Origin: Alnus glutinosa
Lineage: Eukaryota; Streptophyta; Magnoliopsida; Fagales; Betulaceae
NCBI RefSeq assembly: GCF_958979055.1
Contig: NC_084898.1
Span: 21,914,602-21,978,601, forward strand
Length of the DNA: 64,000 bases
Reading direction: 5' to 3'
Part shown: one piece after another, positions 24,098 to 37,000 of the stretch
Position numbering within the stretch: the first letter of the stretch is position 1
Layout of the letters: every line of letters starts with the position of its first letter
Made by a program: the position numbers and the translations under genes
Notes under the pieces: generated by a model
Databases searched by the model: none
The model's input: only the letters and a program-made list of their open reading frames with translations
What the model was told of the DNA's origin: nothing

Positions 24098-24592
24098 TTA
24101 GTTCTATTTTTTCGATTCTATATTATTTATTATTATTGTGCCCGGCAACAACATTATTTTAGTCGGTTGATCGTCAACTTATGAAAGGCCGCAGGGGAGA
24201 AAAACTGATGAGCTAGCTCCTCAATGAAGGAACAAAGGAAAGGGAGACGAAAGAATGGTTCGAGAAAGAGGTTGGGAAGATATTCCGGCAGAGGAGAAGA
24301 GCTTCTTGGAATGAAATACCCGATACCAGCCGGTCCAAGTCGATCTCCTGAGTCCTGAGCATGATGATGGGGTGGGGACTACTGGAACAAAGAGTGGAGA
24401 TATCAGCCTCAACTTTGAAAAGCGCCTTTGTAAACAGCCGCAATAGAAACCAACTTGGTTTTCACTCTTTCTTTCTTTTTAACTTACCAAACTGGGTTAC
24501 CTGTTTAATTGACTCTATTTCGTGGAAAATGAGTTTAATTAATTGCATGAATTCTCATCTGCACAACAATGTTGATATGTCCAATATTTAAT
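24098..24592. other. Unassigned sequence
   Basis: 24170-24440 is less AT-rich than its surroundings and reads open on the minus strand (MRLFTKALFKVEADIST), but I recognise no protein or RNA in it. An organelle-derived insert is one possibility I cannot test. Confidence 0.3.
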
Positions 24593-24607
24593 ATTGTTGT
24601 GTAATTA

Positions 24608-24716
24608 GTCCTCAAGAGATAGTTCAATCGGTTGGAGACCACGCCTCATGAAGCGGATGTCAGTAGTTTTAATCTCCCTCCCCCTCTTGTGTGGACATGT
24701 CCAAAAAAAAAAAAAA
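24608..24716 (+). mobile_element. tRNA-derived SINE, complete, with 15-bp target duplication
   Basis: A box-A-like TAGTTCAATCGGTTGG is followed about 30 bases later by a box-B-like AGTAGTTTTAATCTCC, then CTTGTGTGGACATGTCC and an A tail. ATTGTTGTGTAATTA occurs exactly at 24593-24607 and 24717-24731. The pol III boxes, short length, A tail and target duplication are diagnostic of a SINE; the sequence resembles the plant Au family. It is not a working tRNA, since no cloverleaf can be formed. Confidence 0.85.
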
Positions 24717-24731
24717 ATTGTTGTGTAATTA

Positions 24732-25190
24732 TTATGTAAGAGTTGTGCAAACAATATATTTATAAATTTTGTCACTCATGATAGATTCTTCTTGTTCATG
24801 TTACTAGGGTTGATGATCGATCAATGTGTAACTCCTGATTTTTATTTGGAAAAATTTTACTTAATTTTTATGAATTTTCATCATTTTTGTAATATTTCTT
24901 AAAGTTCAAAAATTCTCAATTTTTTGTATCAAACTTTTAATTTTTTTTTGCAATCTCATCCCTCGTTAGGACATGGGATTAAATTAGACGGTCAAAGAGT
25001 AAAATGCCCTTCTACCCCTACAAGTTTTATAAAATTACAAAATTACCTTTAAATTACAATTTTATTTTATTTTATTTTTTTTATAAAAAATAAAAATAAA
25101 AATGAGAGCATCATCTAAGTCTGTTTTGTTTCATTTAAACGCATGTAATTAAAAAAGAAAAAGAAAAAAGTTTGTCGGTGTTTTAGTCCG
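24732..25190. other. Non-genic, half of a fold-back element
   Basis: 24830-25010 resembles one arm of the repeat also seen near 47560-47700 (TAACTCC, CAATCTCATCCCTCGTTAGG, GGTCAAAGAGTAAAATGCCC). The partner arm is missing. The rest is A/T-rich promoter-proximal DNA upstream of the SMN gene. Confidence 0.4.
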
Positions 25191-25276
25191 GTCGAGAAAA
25201 AGAAGAGGGAAGGGTTTTGCAATTAACACAGAGACGCACTTTGAAGAAGTTCTCTACTTCTCTGTGAAGAAGAGAA

Positions 25277-25354
25277 ATGGGAAAGGAAGGCGACTTGTGG
25301 GACGATTCCGCTCTCATCAACGCCTTCGACGACGCCATATCCAAGTACAAGGTC

Positions 25355-25439
<85 letters not shown>

Positions 25440-28400
25440 TCGTATTTTTTTTTTTTTTTGTTAAACAGCTCAAGCATATTAGCCTTTGCGTAATCCATGG
25501 CGAAATTGGTTGCTCAAGATTAGAATTTTGCCAGTATTGTATCTGGGTTGTTCCAAAATGGGTGCTTGTTTCAGTTATAAGATAATTAAGCCAAGATTGG
25601 CTTCCCCAAAACAAAAAAGGAAAAAAAAAATTAAAGAATTTTAAGTGTTTTAGTGACTAGTGAAGATTCATAAGTATCATGTATTGGCAAAAAAAATTGC
25701 TTAGAAAGATTTATGTATTTAGGTACGATGATGGGTCGGTCTGTGTTAGACGCCAATGCGAATTAGATAGCTTGAAATGGCAGGCTGCAAAGCCTGCAAT
25801 TGGTTGCCACATGGTGTAGCGAAGATGGAAATGATTGAAGAATTTACTGCAAAATTTGATACATTGATGATATGTTGTCATCCTGTGTCCTACTTGTGCG
25901 AGGGGGAGAAAAGCAGTTCCTTTAAGGAAGCATAAAATTAAGGATAAGTGGATGAAGAACTAATTTTGTAACTTGTTAGTTCGGTGGTGTGCATGAGGTT
26001 TCTTTGGACTTATGGGTGTCAAAACGATAACAATGATGCAGAAAATATTCTTGTGAATTTCGGACAGAGCAAATTACATTTAGTTCTAATTGGTTACCAT
26101 CTTTCTTGTGTTTCAGAGAACGTAACACACTGAAGGTTACTTAGCAAGCGTGCACGCACACACACCCTGTGACTCTAATGGAGGAAAAAGAATGATTGAT
26201 CAAACTCAAAACCAAAAAAAAAAAGAAGATACTCATTGATGACATTGAAAAATATTCAGAACAAAGAAGTGTGTAAATAGATTTTTTATTGGAGAACTTA
26301 CTCTTTTCTTGGCTTTTTTTTTTTTTTTTTTTTTTTAATGTCAAATGGTAACTGATATTTGATATTTGATCATACACATACTTCTCCCTTCCCTTGGGGC
26401 CAATTATTTATAAAACAAATTCTAAAAAATTCTTGTACTTCTCAAAATTGATTGTATAACATTATAATATTTCCAATCACCTCCTTTTCCAGATAATGCA
26501 CGGCAAAAAAAGTTGCAATACTTCGGTTGAGGGAGGAAAAGCTGTTGGTGGCACTGTGGAAAATGCCTCTGCTAATGTTAATGAAAGTCATGAGGCTAGA
26601 AGGTTAGTATATAAATGTGCCAGATCCAATTTCTTTTTTTTTTTGATAAGTAATGGCACAGATCCAATTTCTCATCTACTATATGATCTATTTTTTTTTT
26701 CTTTTTATTTATTTATTTATTTTTCTATTGAAGTTTTGGAAATGTTTATATTTAGAATGAAAAATAATAAAATTATCACTGCCGGCTGAAAATCTTGAAA
26801 ACATTGACGGCATCCATGGCTACAACAAAAACTCGCAGACCCTTTCCACCAAGGCCCTGTCGACACCCCCCCCCCCCCCCCAACGACAATGCTGACAAGG
26901 ACACAAAAGCGAGGGCTTGTTTGACCTACGATTATGTCACTGATGATGCCATCGATCTGCTTGGTGAGAGGAACTTCAATTCTGTTTTGATGCTAGGCAG
27001 CATGTTGATATTGCGCACGGTCGGTTCGTGCTTATTGCACAATAATGCTTTGCAGCATTGCATTAAGCTTGCCAATCTCTGGCTCGCCAACTTGGACCAG
27101 TCCACTGAGATTTTTTTACCTGGTTTGGCGTATGCCATGTGGATTTCAATTATATATCAGCAAAAAAACTGTCATGTCAATACTTTTATTGGGGTTTGGT
27201 CATTTTTGTCATTCGAGGTTACATTGCAACAAGCCTTCCAAATTAGAGGGCCAATTGGCAAAATTAAAATTTTGTGGGAACATTACATAACAGGTGAAAG
27301 TTTGAGGCAGTTATATGTAATTTACTTATATTTTTATCTACAACTCCATGATTTAATTTATAGATGTGGTGCCATTTGAAAGAGAAGTGAAATAAATATG
27401 TTGAGTGTATGATTTGTATAATAGTTGATATATGACCATGCTTTATGGCTCAAGAATTATGCATTTAAATAGAGTATTTCTTGAAGTCTTGCTTCCCTAA
27501 AAAAACAAGGTAGTTTTTAAAATCACTATTTGATCAAAATTCAATAGTGATTTGAAAAGCCACATCATTATCGGAGGGATACAAAAGTGACTTCTAGCAT
27601 TACTCATTTAAATATTGTGTGTTTGCAAGATGCTTATGAATCTTTTCCTTTTCATTTGAAAATTCTTAGTAATAGGAATAATGTATACAAAGCATATAAA
27701 GCAACTTAACAAGTTCAACATAGAGATTATCATCTTTTTGAAAGGAGAATGTACACCACAGTACTTTGTCTCTATGCTTTTGTATAGATATTATGCATAA
27801 TAACCTATTTTATTTTACTAATGCGGTGATAGAGGGTGAAGTCACGATTGAAGTTAAACATAGCAGCATGTGGGGAGGGTGGTATTCCAATGAGGTTTCT
27901 AGTTCCTATAAGGTTGGAGTATGGAAAAACATTAGGAGGGGGTGGGGGGTTTTCTCTAGATTTGTGAGATTTGAAGTGTGAGATGGGTCTAAGATCAGGT
28001 TTTGGCAAGATATACGGTGTGATGATTAGACCTTGAAGACATATCCCGGTGTTGCTCAATATAGCTCACTTTTAGGGGGTCTTGGTGGCAGACCACATGT
28101 TGTTTTCTAATGACACCATCCAATGGAATGTCATCTTCATTAAACCAGTGCATGGTAGGGAGGTGGAGATGGTGAGGATAGGATTTGTTGGACCCCTTCC
28201 AAAAGGTGGAAGTTCGTGATTAGATCTTTTTATCATGCGCTTAGCCCCTCGTGAGATTTTCTTTCACGTTGAAGAGCATTTGGAGAAATGAGGCCCCTCT
28301 GAGAGTGGCTTTCTTTGTTTGGATAGTAGCGTTATGTAAGATTTTGACTTTGGTTTACCTTAGGATGGGGCATGTCATAGTGATAGATGTGTTGCATGTG

Positions 28401-31400
28401 CAAGAAGACCAGGGAATTCAGTTTTCAATCTTTTTGGAATAGAGTGGGTCATGCCTCAAGTGTGGTGGAGTTGTTGGTTAGTTGGAGAGGCCAATTTGGT
28501 TGCCACCATTGTATTGATGTCTAGAAGAGGGTTCCTCTTACTTTGATGTGGTACATTTGGAAAGAACGCAATACTAAGAATTTTGAAGATTGTGAGAGAA
28601 CTATTATGGAGCTAAAAGCTTTTGTGTTTAAAAACTTAATGGGTGGATGGTTTCTCTCAACAGCTCTCGTTTTCTAATTTTCACAAATTTCTAGATTTGT
28701 GTTCTTCCACTTCTCCCTAATTGGGTGTCCCTTTTGTATACTTCTTGTCACTATGTACTTGAATTGTGCCTCTTTGCGCACCTTCTAATAAGATTGAAGT
28801 ACTAATAAAAAAAAAAATCCCATTGAAGACTCAAAATTAACCAACAATAGTTGCTAACGGGTCATGTGAGCATGCAGAAGCTCAAAACCAGATCCTTACA
28901 TGACAGTCTTTTAGTTCTGCATTGCTAACAATAGTTGTTCTTCTATGGCTTATTATTTTTTCTTTTTCTTTTTCTAATGTAAGTATATTACCATCTCTTT
29001 TCTTTTGTAATAATTAGGGATGCTGAAGAGAAGAGCAATGTTTCATCAAGTACTGCAATAGACTTGGGAGAGACTAGTAATATTTCACATGTTAAAGAAA
29101 ATCATTGTGTAAATTCATGTGCACCTGAGCCTTGTATAGATTCATCAAATAATCTACACAAGCAAAATATGGAAGATGCTGGTAAAGGCTATTCATATTC
29201 TCATGGTGCAGAGGGTTATAACAAGTTACTGAACCAATATTATGAGCTTGAGGAGAAGAGGCAAAAGATTTTGGAGCAGCTTCATCAATTTGGTGGTTGG
29301 AATTACCAATATTCTGGTGAAGGTTCTGGTTCTGGTGTAGAGTGGGGTACCTATTCTACTTACCAAGAACGCCCTATTCCTGCTAGCCAAGTTTCTCATC
29401 CAAATGTTGTCTCTTCATGTTGTGGATGTCAGTGTTTGGTGGCTCCATGCACTTCATGTCCTGGCTGTTCTTTGGGTGGGACATCTGTTTGCAAGACTTG
29501 TACTGATGATTCTGTGGCAATGATTCCTGGAAAGTCTTGCCCTCTTGAAGATGGTAACATTGTCAAAACAGCGATGGGAGCTGCAGAAAAGGCAATATCT
29601 TCCATGATGACAAAAATGTCTAGTGATCCTAATATAATTGAAGGTATGCTTGGTTTTTTCTAGAGGAAATGATTTGCATGAAAATCTTAGTTGCTGTTAG
29701 TTAATAAAAAATGGGTTATCAATGGTGCTCCTATGAAAAGAGCCAGAATGCAGGGTTAAAAACTCCTATTTGGAACTGCAACTACTAGTTTCTTTTGCCT
29801 GCCAAATTTGACCTTTTGAGATGACCTCTTTTTCTCATTGATGCGTTAGATGACCCCTGCAGCTAATTTTAACTCGGGATATATTTGGGTATTTAGTTTC
29901 TATTTCTTGTTTATTTGTGATAACGTGATTGCCTTTTCTTTTTATCTAATGTCTTTTTGGTTGATTTGCTTAATACTGCTTGTATCAATTGTTGAACCCA
30001 AATTTACTTCGCTTTGTTTCTTCTATTTGTTCATCTGTGCAATTGAAAAGTTCTTGACATATTATTGCTTTTCTGTTGTTATCCTTTGCTTAAAACAGAT
30101 CGACACTCAGGGATAAAAGCCATACATTTTAATGGGAGGGGGCCAAATAATTTATTTTATTATTTTTTTTTTTCAAGTAAGGGTTTAAGTATATATATAT
30201 ATATATAAGGCCAAATTTTAAGTAAATTAAACATAACCCAATTTTTATATTTTTATTCTTCCCTTCAAATTAAAAATCAATAAGCAAAATTGACAAGAAA
30301 TTTTTTGAAAAATAATTAAAAAAAAAAAAAAGAAGAAAGAAAACCGCTGTCCAAAGATTCAAAAAAAGAAAAAAAAAAATGTCTCAGTTTCTGTACTAAA
30401 ATTGAGTAATTTTAGTTGGATGAATCGTGTGCTTCTCGGCGTTCTCGTAAGGCTTTACCTGAATGACATGGCTCTTAAATGTTAAGAGCTAACATTCTCT
30501 TGTTCCTTTTGTTAGAACATCCAACTCTAACTAATATAGTAGCCCACTAACTATTATACAAAACAAACTATATTCTACACAAAACACAGTCTGCTAAACG
30601 CAACACAAAACAAATGAAACGCATATCGTCTATACTTTTCTAATGCCATCTAGCTATATTGAAATGAATCCCCATTTTACGTTATCTTTGTCACATATCC
30701 TTAGGAAATCGAGTTTTGCCGAATGTGTGACTCTTCGAGTCCACACCTGTCTTCTTCTAATGCACTACTTTGCTAAACCCTTTCATTTACTTTGAACAAA
30801 ACATATGCAACTTTGTAAAGCTCATTCCATTGTTACCCTTCTCAGACATGTCCGTTGCTTCCCGTGAAATATTAAAAGAAAAAGTTTTGACAATGAAGCT
30901 ATCGTTCCAAATAAGATAAAGCCAGTTGAAGAGATGATAATAGGGAAGGGGTCAAAAAAAAATTCTTGCTAGGGGCAATAGGCAAAAAAACCTTCTTTTT
31001 TTTTACCTTAATTTTTTTTCTTCTTAAGAGTTGAGGGGGGGCCATGGCCCCTACTGCCCCCTCCCTCCCTTCGTCACTGTCGAGACTGACTGGACTCAAA
31101 ATGAGTAGTTTAGTTTGATTGACTTGGCATGAGTTTACTTTTGATAATATAGCATATTGTCTGGATGTTCCCAACATCTCATTATTTTGTGTTATTGTTT
31201 ACCTCTTGCACTTTTTGTTCCATGATAAGAAGTGAATCCTTGACTCCATTGTCCTTCCATATGCAATGCTTGCACCAACTTGTTTTAATGGTTTAGGTAT
31301 CTCTTGCGATTTGACCATAAATAGGACGCTGATGTATTGGGCTTATCATATTTTTCGCATTTTTCATGGAATACAGAGAAAGAGAAAGCTGAAGGGGAAA

Positions 31401-32053
31401 CAGCCCAGAGTACCGGCTCCGAAACGGATCTTACTGTTGTTTTAAACGCTTGGTATTCTGCAGGCTTCTACACTGGCAAGTAAGCACTTATCAAGTTCCC
31501 CTTCTTTAGAACGATGAAACTCAAATTTATTGTTTTCTTTGATGTGATTACTTCATGTTCGGGTTTGTGCTGCACTTCTTCTTTCATTTACCTCTTCTTA
31601 TGGATAATTGATAGCAATGCTGACTATTATCTCACCTGGCCTAATTAGTTCTTCACCTTACCCTTCATGTACCTCTTAGGGTTTTGTAAAGGAGTCATAA
31701 TTGACTCTTAAACCCTAATATATTTATAGTATATGACTTTGATGCCATGATATGTTCCAATTAAATCCAGTTTGGCATGAGCACATGTTTTTATATGTTG
31801 ATTAGAGTGACGTCATTGACCGACCTATGCGGGCCATTTGTGACTCTTGATCTTTCAACTCCTTTTAATCATGGAAACCTGTACTCCTGCTTCTTCTCTA
31901 AATGGTTCTGATATTAATAATGTTTTTAAGCAGTCCTCATGAACTGAATATGTCAATTCATTATGTTCTGTTACAACTATTTCAAATGCATCAAACTGGC
32001 ATTGTTACAGGTATCTTACAGAGCAATCTATTGCAAAGAAACGACATAGCTAG
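25277..32053 (+). CDS. SMN: SMN (survival motor neuron) homologue, five exons, 318 aa
   Basis: Exons 25277-25351, 26493-26602, 29018-29643, 31377-31479 and 32011-32053 (957 nt including stop). All introns are GT-AG and phases agree throughout. Exon 1 gives MGKEGDLWDDSALINAFDDA, the acidic N-terminal Gemin2-binding type motif of SMN. Exon 3 is Cys/Gly-rich (CCGCQCLVAPCTSC) and holds an amphipathic YYELEEKRQKILEQL helix. Exons 4-5 give VVLNAWYSAGFYTGKYLTEQ then SIAKKRHS, which is the C-terminal YG-box-type oligomerisation motif. No Tudor domain is visible between them; its lack in plant SMN is my recollection, not proven here. SMN acts with Gemin2 in Sm-core snRNP assembly. Introns hold repeats (microsatellite, LINE pieces). 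Identification is strong at both ends; the middle is unremarkable. Confidence 0.85.
25359..25438. repeat. Compound (CT)n(CA)n(TA)n microsatellite
   Basis: Three successive dinucleotide runs begin eight bases after the exon 1 donor of the SMN gene, followed by a 19-base T run. ORFs on both strands across it are artefacts. Confidence 0.95.
26635..26658 (-). mobile_element. 24-bp retroelement tail insertion with 14-bp target duplication
   Basis: CAGATCCAATTTCT occurs exactly at 26621-26634 and 26659-26672. The insert, read on minus, is TGCCATTACTTATC followed by ten A. This looks like a 5'-truncated LINE/SINE insertion that kept only the last bases, 32 bases inside SMN intron 2. Confidence 0.7.
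26795..27300 (+). pseudogene. Unidentified coding-like fragment in SMN intron 2
   Basis: An open stretch reads TYDYVTDDAIDLLGERNFNS then VLMLGSMLILRTVGSCLLHN and ALQHCIKLANLWL. It has protein-like composition, unlike its surroundings, and follows a 16-base C run at 26866-26881. It has no splice context that fits the SMN gene. It is probably a captured or processed pseudogene piece; I cannot name the family. Confidence 0.35.
27838..28818 (+). mobile_element. 5'-truncated LINE (3' third) in SMN intron 2
   Basis: Reads MWGGWYSNEV, YKVGVWKNIRRGWGVFSRFV and DGSKIRFWQDIRCDD, the plant LINE region just before zf-RVT. Downstream it reads RVAFFVWIVALCKILT and ends with GTATACTTCTTGTCAC and an A tail near 28808-28818. 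Stops and frameshifts are frequent. Same strand as the host gene. Confidence 0.75.
29644..31376 (+). other. SMN intron 3: no gene
   Basis: A/T-rich, with a (TA)n run at 30190-30208, A-rich tracts at 30317-30380 and a GGGGGGGCCATGGCCCC palindrome-bearing retroelement-like scrap at 31035-31075. Nothing else recognisable. Confidence 0.5.
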
Positions 32054-32302
32054 GGCTTTCTCCAGCAACATCGAGCAGAAGCTGAGTGGTGTTAACAATA
32101 TTGTCAATTTTACAACAGATTGGTTATGTAATAGTTAATTAAAGAATCTGTTTGATTCCAATTTCCAAGTGGTCTGAATTGCATCATCTAAGTGCATATG
32201 ATTGCTTGAGCTTATGCTGAGCAGGATCTTTATGCAGGCATAGACCCCTTGCTCTTTGACATTTAGTCTGACTCAAATTTCAAGAATTGGGGACTCAATC
32301 AC

Positions 32303-32478
32303 GAGTAATGCTACAAGGAAGGCTAGAGTTCTCCCAAAATTGATGTAGCTCTTAAAAGCACAATTGAATCAAAATTCAATGGTGATCTATTACATATCTT
32401 AAGGGTGATTTTAAAAGCCACATAAGTTCTGGGAGGACTCAAAGAGGAGGACTTTAGTTTTCCATATAGCATTTCTCA
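32303..32478. mobile_element. MITE, GAGTAATGCTAC termini
   Basis: Left GAGTAATGCTACAAGG faces TATAGCATTTCTC on the right, and an internal CAAAATTCAATGGTGAT block resembles related elements at 1690 and 27535. About 250 bases past the SMN stop. Confidence 0.55.
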
Positions 32479-32699
32479 TCGATCACTACCTAGTATACTT
32501 TTCCCGCTTGTATTTTAACGGCCATAATGCGTTATTTTTTTTTAGTTAATTTCATATTTGTAATAAAATCTACCAAAAAATGAAGTCCAATTGTTGCGAC
32601 AGTTTCTTGAAATGATCGAGTTTACAGGGTCATGCTAAATGATTGAGTTTATAGGGTCATGGTTCCAAAGGAATTGCTGGATTTAAGAACAGATAGTTA

Positions 32700-33085
32700 G
32701 AGCATTCACATTCGATTCTTTAAAATTTGAAGAAAATTTTAAAGAAAATCTTCACTTTTTCTATTTTAAAAAATCACTTTTGGAAATCACTCTCCATCTT
32801 ATTCTTTATTTATTTTTCTCTACTCTGTGTCTCCATTAAAATATTCATACCCATTTTAATGTCATGGAATTGGGAATTATATTGCTAATTTGGAGAGAAT
32901 CACTTTTTTTTTTTTTTTTTGGAGAGAAAAATTAATAAAATAAAAGATAAATTATCTACAGTGATCATATATGAAGGAAAACGGGAGGATTTTCTTTAAT
33001 ATGAAGGATGGGCAAAAAATTAAAGTGTGGTTCTTCCTAATTTGAAGAAAAAAGTTGTTTAAACGATAAGATAGAAATGATCTAA
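32700..33085. mobile_element. MITE-like element, AGAGCATT termini
   Basis: Starts TTAGAGCATTCACATTCG and ends GGAAAATGCTCTTA, giving a short inverted terminus AGAGCATT. Interior is A/T-rich with TTTGAAGAAAA blocks on both arms. No target duplication found. Confidence 0.45.
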
Positions 33086-33887
33086 GGAAAATGCTCTTAT
33101 TTTCAAAAATTTATGATTAACACATCATTTGGAAATCAATCATTATTTATTTAAAATATGAATTTATATGTTGATTTTAAGCATTTAACCAATATAATAA
33201 ATAGACGAAGGATTGAGAAAATAGATATAACTCCGTTGCAAGCTATACATAGCTTTAGTCCATTTAGTCAAAGGGGTAACTTGACTATTACTACCTTGCA
33301 TTTTTTTTTAAATATATTCTATATTTAATTTTTAAATAATTTTTTTATATTTTTTTTAATTATAAATAGTACGTGTCATATTATAATTGATGTTAATACA
33401 TATTAGCGGAGTAATTAATCAATTTTTAACACCTAAGGGACTATTCTTCAAAACCAAAAGTGAATTTATACCATTAAACAAATTTCCACACAAAGTATCT
33501 TAAGGATCTTCTGCAATAAAATTCCCTATCTGAATTTGACTCAGCATATTTTCCAACTTCCCTAAGCTCATCTTCCAATTTTTATTTTTTATTTTTTTTT
33601 AAAAAAAAAAAAGAAAAAGAAAACTCATCTTAAAATATAATGATACAACTATTGGGCCTGTCATAACCAAAACTCAACAACGCATATCCTCTGAGAAAAG
33701 AACAAAAAAATTGGACCCCCAGAAGCCCGGCCCAACTAGACAGACGGTCAAAATGACAAACAGTTCAGATGAAGTACAAACAAAAAGCAACGGTGACGAT
33801 GAACCCTGAGATTGGTGTTGGTAGCTAGAGACACCAAAAAACGTCAGCGAGATCGAAATTTGTTGCGGCTCCCACCGGAATCCAAAT

Positions 33888-33918
<31 letters not shown>

Positions 33919-34032
33919 ACTTGGGCGAAACGAAAAGAGTGAAGAACTAGTGAACATTTTCAGAAGAGAGTTACAAACTTACACGAACGCAAACAAAGAC
34001 TCACAGCGAGCGAGCGAGAGAGAGAGAGAGAA
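33086..34032. promoter_or_regulatory. Upstream region of the 196-aa protein gene
   Basis: Holds a (TA)n run at 33889-33917 and a (GA)n leader at 34007-34030 ending in AGAAATGG at the start codon. GA-rich 5' leaders are common in plant genes. No other gene is seen in this stretch. Confidence 0.4.
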
Positions 34033-37000
34033 ATGGTGCTGTGGGAGATCACGTTGGGGACTGCGTATTTCTTGGGGCTGAAGCGCACGTACAGGCTCGC
34101 TTTGAGGATTCAACGCAAGGTCGTTAGCCCCAAGCATCCCAAGATCCGCCAGTTTCTTCACAGGTATATTTTCATGTCTGTGTTCTGTTTGGGTGGGTTT
34201 TGATCGTTCTTTGGGTAGTTGGGTGTTGATACTATGTCTGTTGTCATCGAAGTTTCTGGTGCGCTTTGTAAGAGTTTGTACTTGGGTTGTTAAACCATGT
34301 AATCGTGAATAAAACTCTATGTTTGGGATCGTAGATATCATCAAATTTGTCCTTTATCCAGCATAATCTTGTGTAGAAGTGAACGTTTGCAAGTAGTTTC
34401 CTATTGTAAAATTAATATAACACTCTAGTTGGGTTGTTCTGTCTTACCATAATCATGGTTAAGGCTTTGTATTTATAGATGAAGTTGTTACATGAGATAA
34501 CTAAAGATTACAAAATATAAATTCAAATTACATATGAGATAGATATGTCTAAACAGCAGTCTATCTTTATCATGATTTGTTGTAGACTTGAGTTTATCTT
34601 CCGTTGAAGATATGAAAGCAAAGATAGTATTTGAATCTAGGATAACATTGGGAGAGTTATAAGGGGGATAACTCTATAACACGCCCCCTCAAGCTCAATG
34701 GTAGAGGATCGACGTTGAGCTTGTTACATAGAAATGAAAACTGAGAGGAAGAGAGAGGCTTGATGAAGACATCTGCAATTTGATCTTTGCTTGAAATGAA
34801 ACGGATATCAAGAGTTTTGCATTGGACCATATCACGAGCAAAATGAAAAATCAATCTCCACATGCTTAGTTCGAGCTTGATAAACAGAGTTAGACGAGAG
34901 ATACGTTGCCCCAATGTTGTCACATCAAAGAATGGGAGGCCTTGAGGGTTGCAGCCCGAGCTCAGTGATGGCAGAGTTGATCCAAATTATTTAAGCAGCA
35001 ACATTTGCATGAGACTTGTATTCAACTTTAGTACTAGAGTCTGCAACTGTGGCCTGCTTACGACAACTCCAAGAAATTAAGTTACCCCCCAAAAAAATAT
35101 AGTAGCCACCAGTAGACTTGCGATCATCCCTGCTGTCGGCCCAGTCAGCATCAGAGAATGCTTGAAGGCTGAAGGCTATGGATTGTCAAATGTGTAAGCC
35201 GTAATGCACAGTGTGTTTGATATAGTGTAGCAGATGTTTAACACCCTGCCAATGAGGGAGGCGTGACTGATGCATGAATTGGGATAGCTTATTCACCAAG
35301 AAGGACAAGTCAGGTCATGTGATGCATAAATATTGCAAAGCACCCACTGTGCTTTGAAACAGAGTAAGATCATCAAATACTTCGCCTTCATATGCTGAGA
35401 GTTGAGTGGAGGATGCCATAGGAGAACTCACTGGCTTAGCATCAGTCATGATTGTCCGTTTCAAGATATCAAGAATATAATGATGTTGGGAAAGGAAACA
35501 ACCCGTAGAGCTTTTGAGCATTCAATACCCAAGAAAAAATTAAGAGGACCAAGGTCTTTCACAGCAAAGTCGGTATCCAAGTCTGCCAGTAATTTTGGTA
35601 TCTCAGATGGCTGTGCACATGTGATTAAGATATCATCAACATATATCAGAATGTACATAGTAAAGGCAGTAGACTTGTAAATAAACAACAATGCATCAGA
35701 CAAAGAAGTAAGAACTACGAAAACCAAGAGCAAGCAGCTTAGTACTCAGTCTTGAGAACCAAGCTTTGGGAGCTTGTTTTAAGCCATAAAAGGCTTTTAG
35801 GAGCCTGCAAATATGGTTGGGAAACTTAGGATGTGAATAACAAGGCGGTTGGGTCATGAAGACATCCTCAGACAAATTTCCATTAAGAAATGCATTATGA
35901 ATATCAATCTTATGCACATGTCATCCATCAGAAATTGCAATTGACAAAACCAGACGTATCGTCGTAGGTTTGATGTCAGGGCTGAAGGTTTCTCCATGAT
36001 CTATCCCGGGCTATCAATGGAAGCCCTTGGCAACTAACCGAGCCTTGTTTCTTTCGTTTGACCAATCTGCTTTTCATTTGTATCCTTTATGAGAGAGACT
36101 ATAGCCAAGGAAAATACACTCCAAGGAACGAGGTTGGAGTTTATTTGCATTATAAGGAAGGAGATTTGGCCAACAACCATACTTGAATACATGTAAAAAG
36201 GAATAATCAGTTTGAGTTTGAAAAAGCACTTCAAAAGGAGATTTGTTATGAAGAAGTGGGGGGTAGGCATGCGATTAATCAGGTAACATGAAGTTTGAAA
36301 TGCATCAGCCCAAAAAGAGGATGAGAGATGTGCATGAGAGAGAAGAATGTCCTGTTTCGACAATATGTTGATGCTTGCGTCCAATAGCTCCATTTTGTTG
36401 ATGAGTATGGGGGCATGATATACGATGAGTTATACCTTGTTCACTCAAATATTTGTTTAAAGAGCAACACTCCCCACCCCAATCAGATTGCACATATTTA
36501 ATATTGGCTCAAAATAACGTTCAACATAGACTCGGAATTTTTATAAATTGAAAGAACATTGCTTTTACAAGAGATGAGGTAAACCCATGTGTAACGGCTA
36601 AAGGCATCTAAAAAGTAAACATAATACCGAAACCCATCCCTAGAATACATTGGAGCAAACCCCCACACATCAATGTAGATCAACTGAAGGGGAGACATGA
36701 TCTTTGTGGAAGAGGAGGGAAATGGCAATTGAGTGCTTTTGTACCCCAAACAAACTGAGCATGGAGAGAACCGGTTATTGCTGGACACAGGAAGCTGAAA
36801 GGAGGAAAGAACCTGACAAACGACCTTCAAGGTAGGATGTCCAAGCCGAGAATGCCATTTTGACACTGACACACGCTCACCCACAACAGTAGAGGGAGTG
36901 AGCTTTTTATTGGAAGAGAAAACAAATGGATATAATCTGTGATTACTCGGGCCTTGATGAAGAAGCTTCCTCGTAGAAGCTTTCCAATGGCTTCTTATTC

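Noticed and set aside
24608-24716. tRNA gene
   Set aside because: Box A/B-like motifs but no cloverleaf or acceptor pairing; A tail and 15-bp duplication make it a SINE.
25223-25614. ORFs with poly-Ser/Leu/His-Thr
   Set aside because: They read the CT/CA/TA microsatellite in SMN intron 1.
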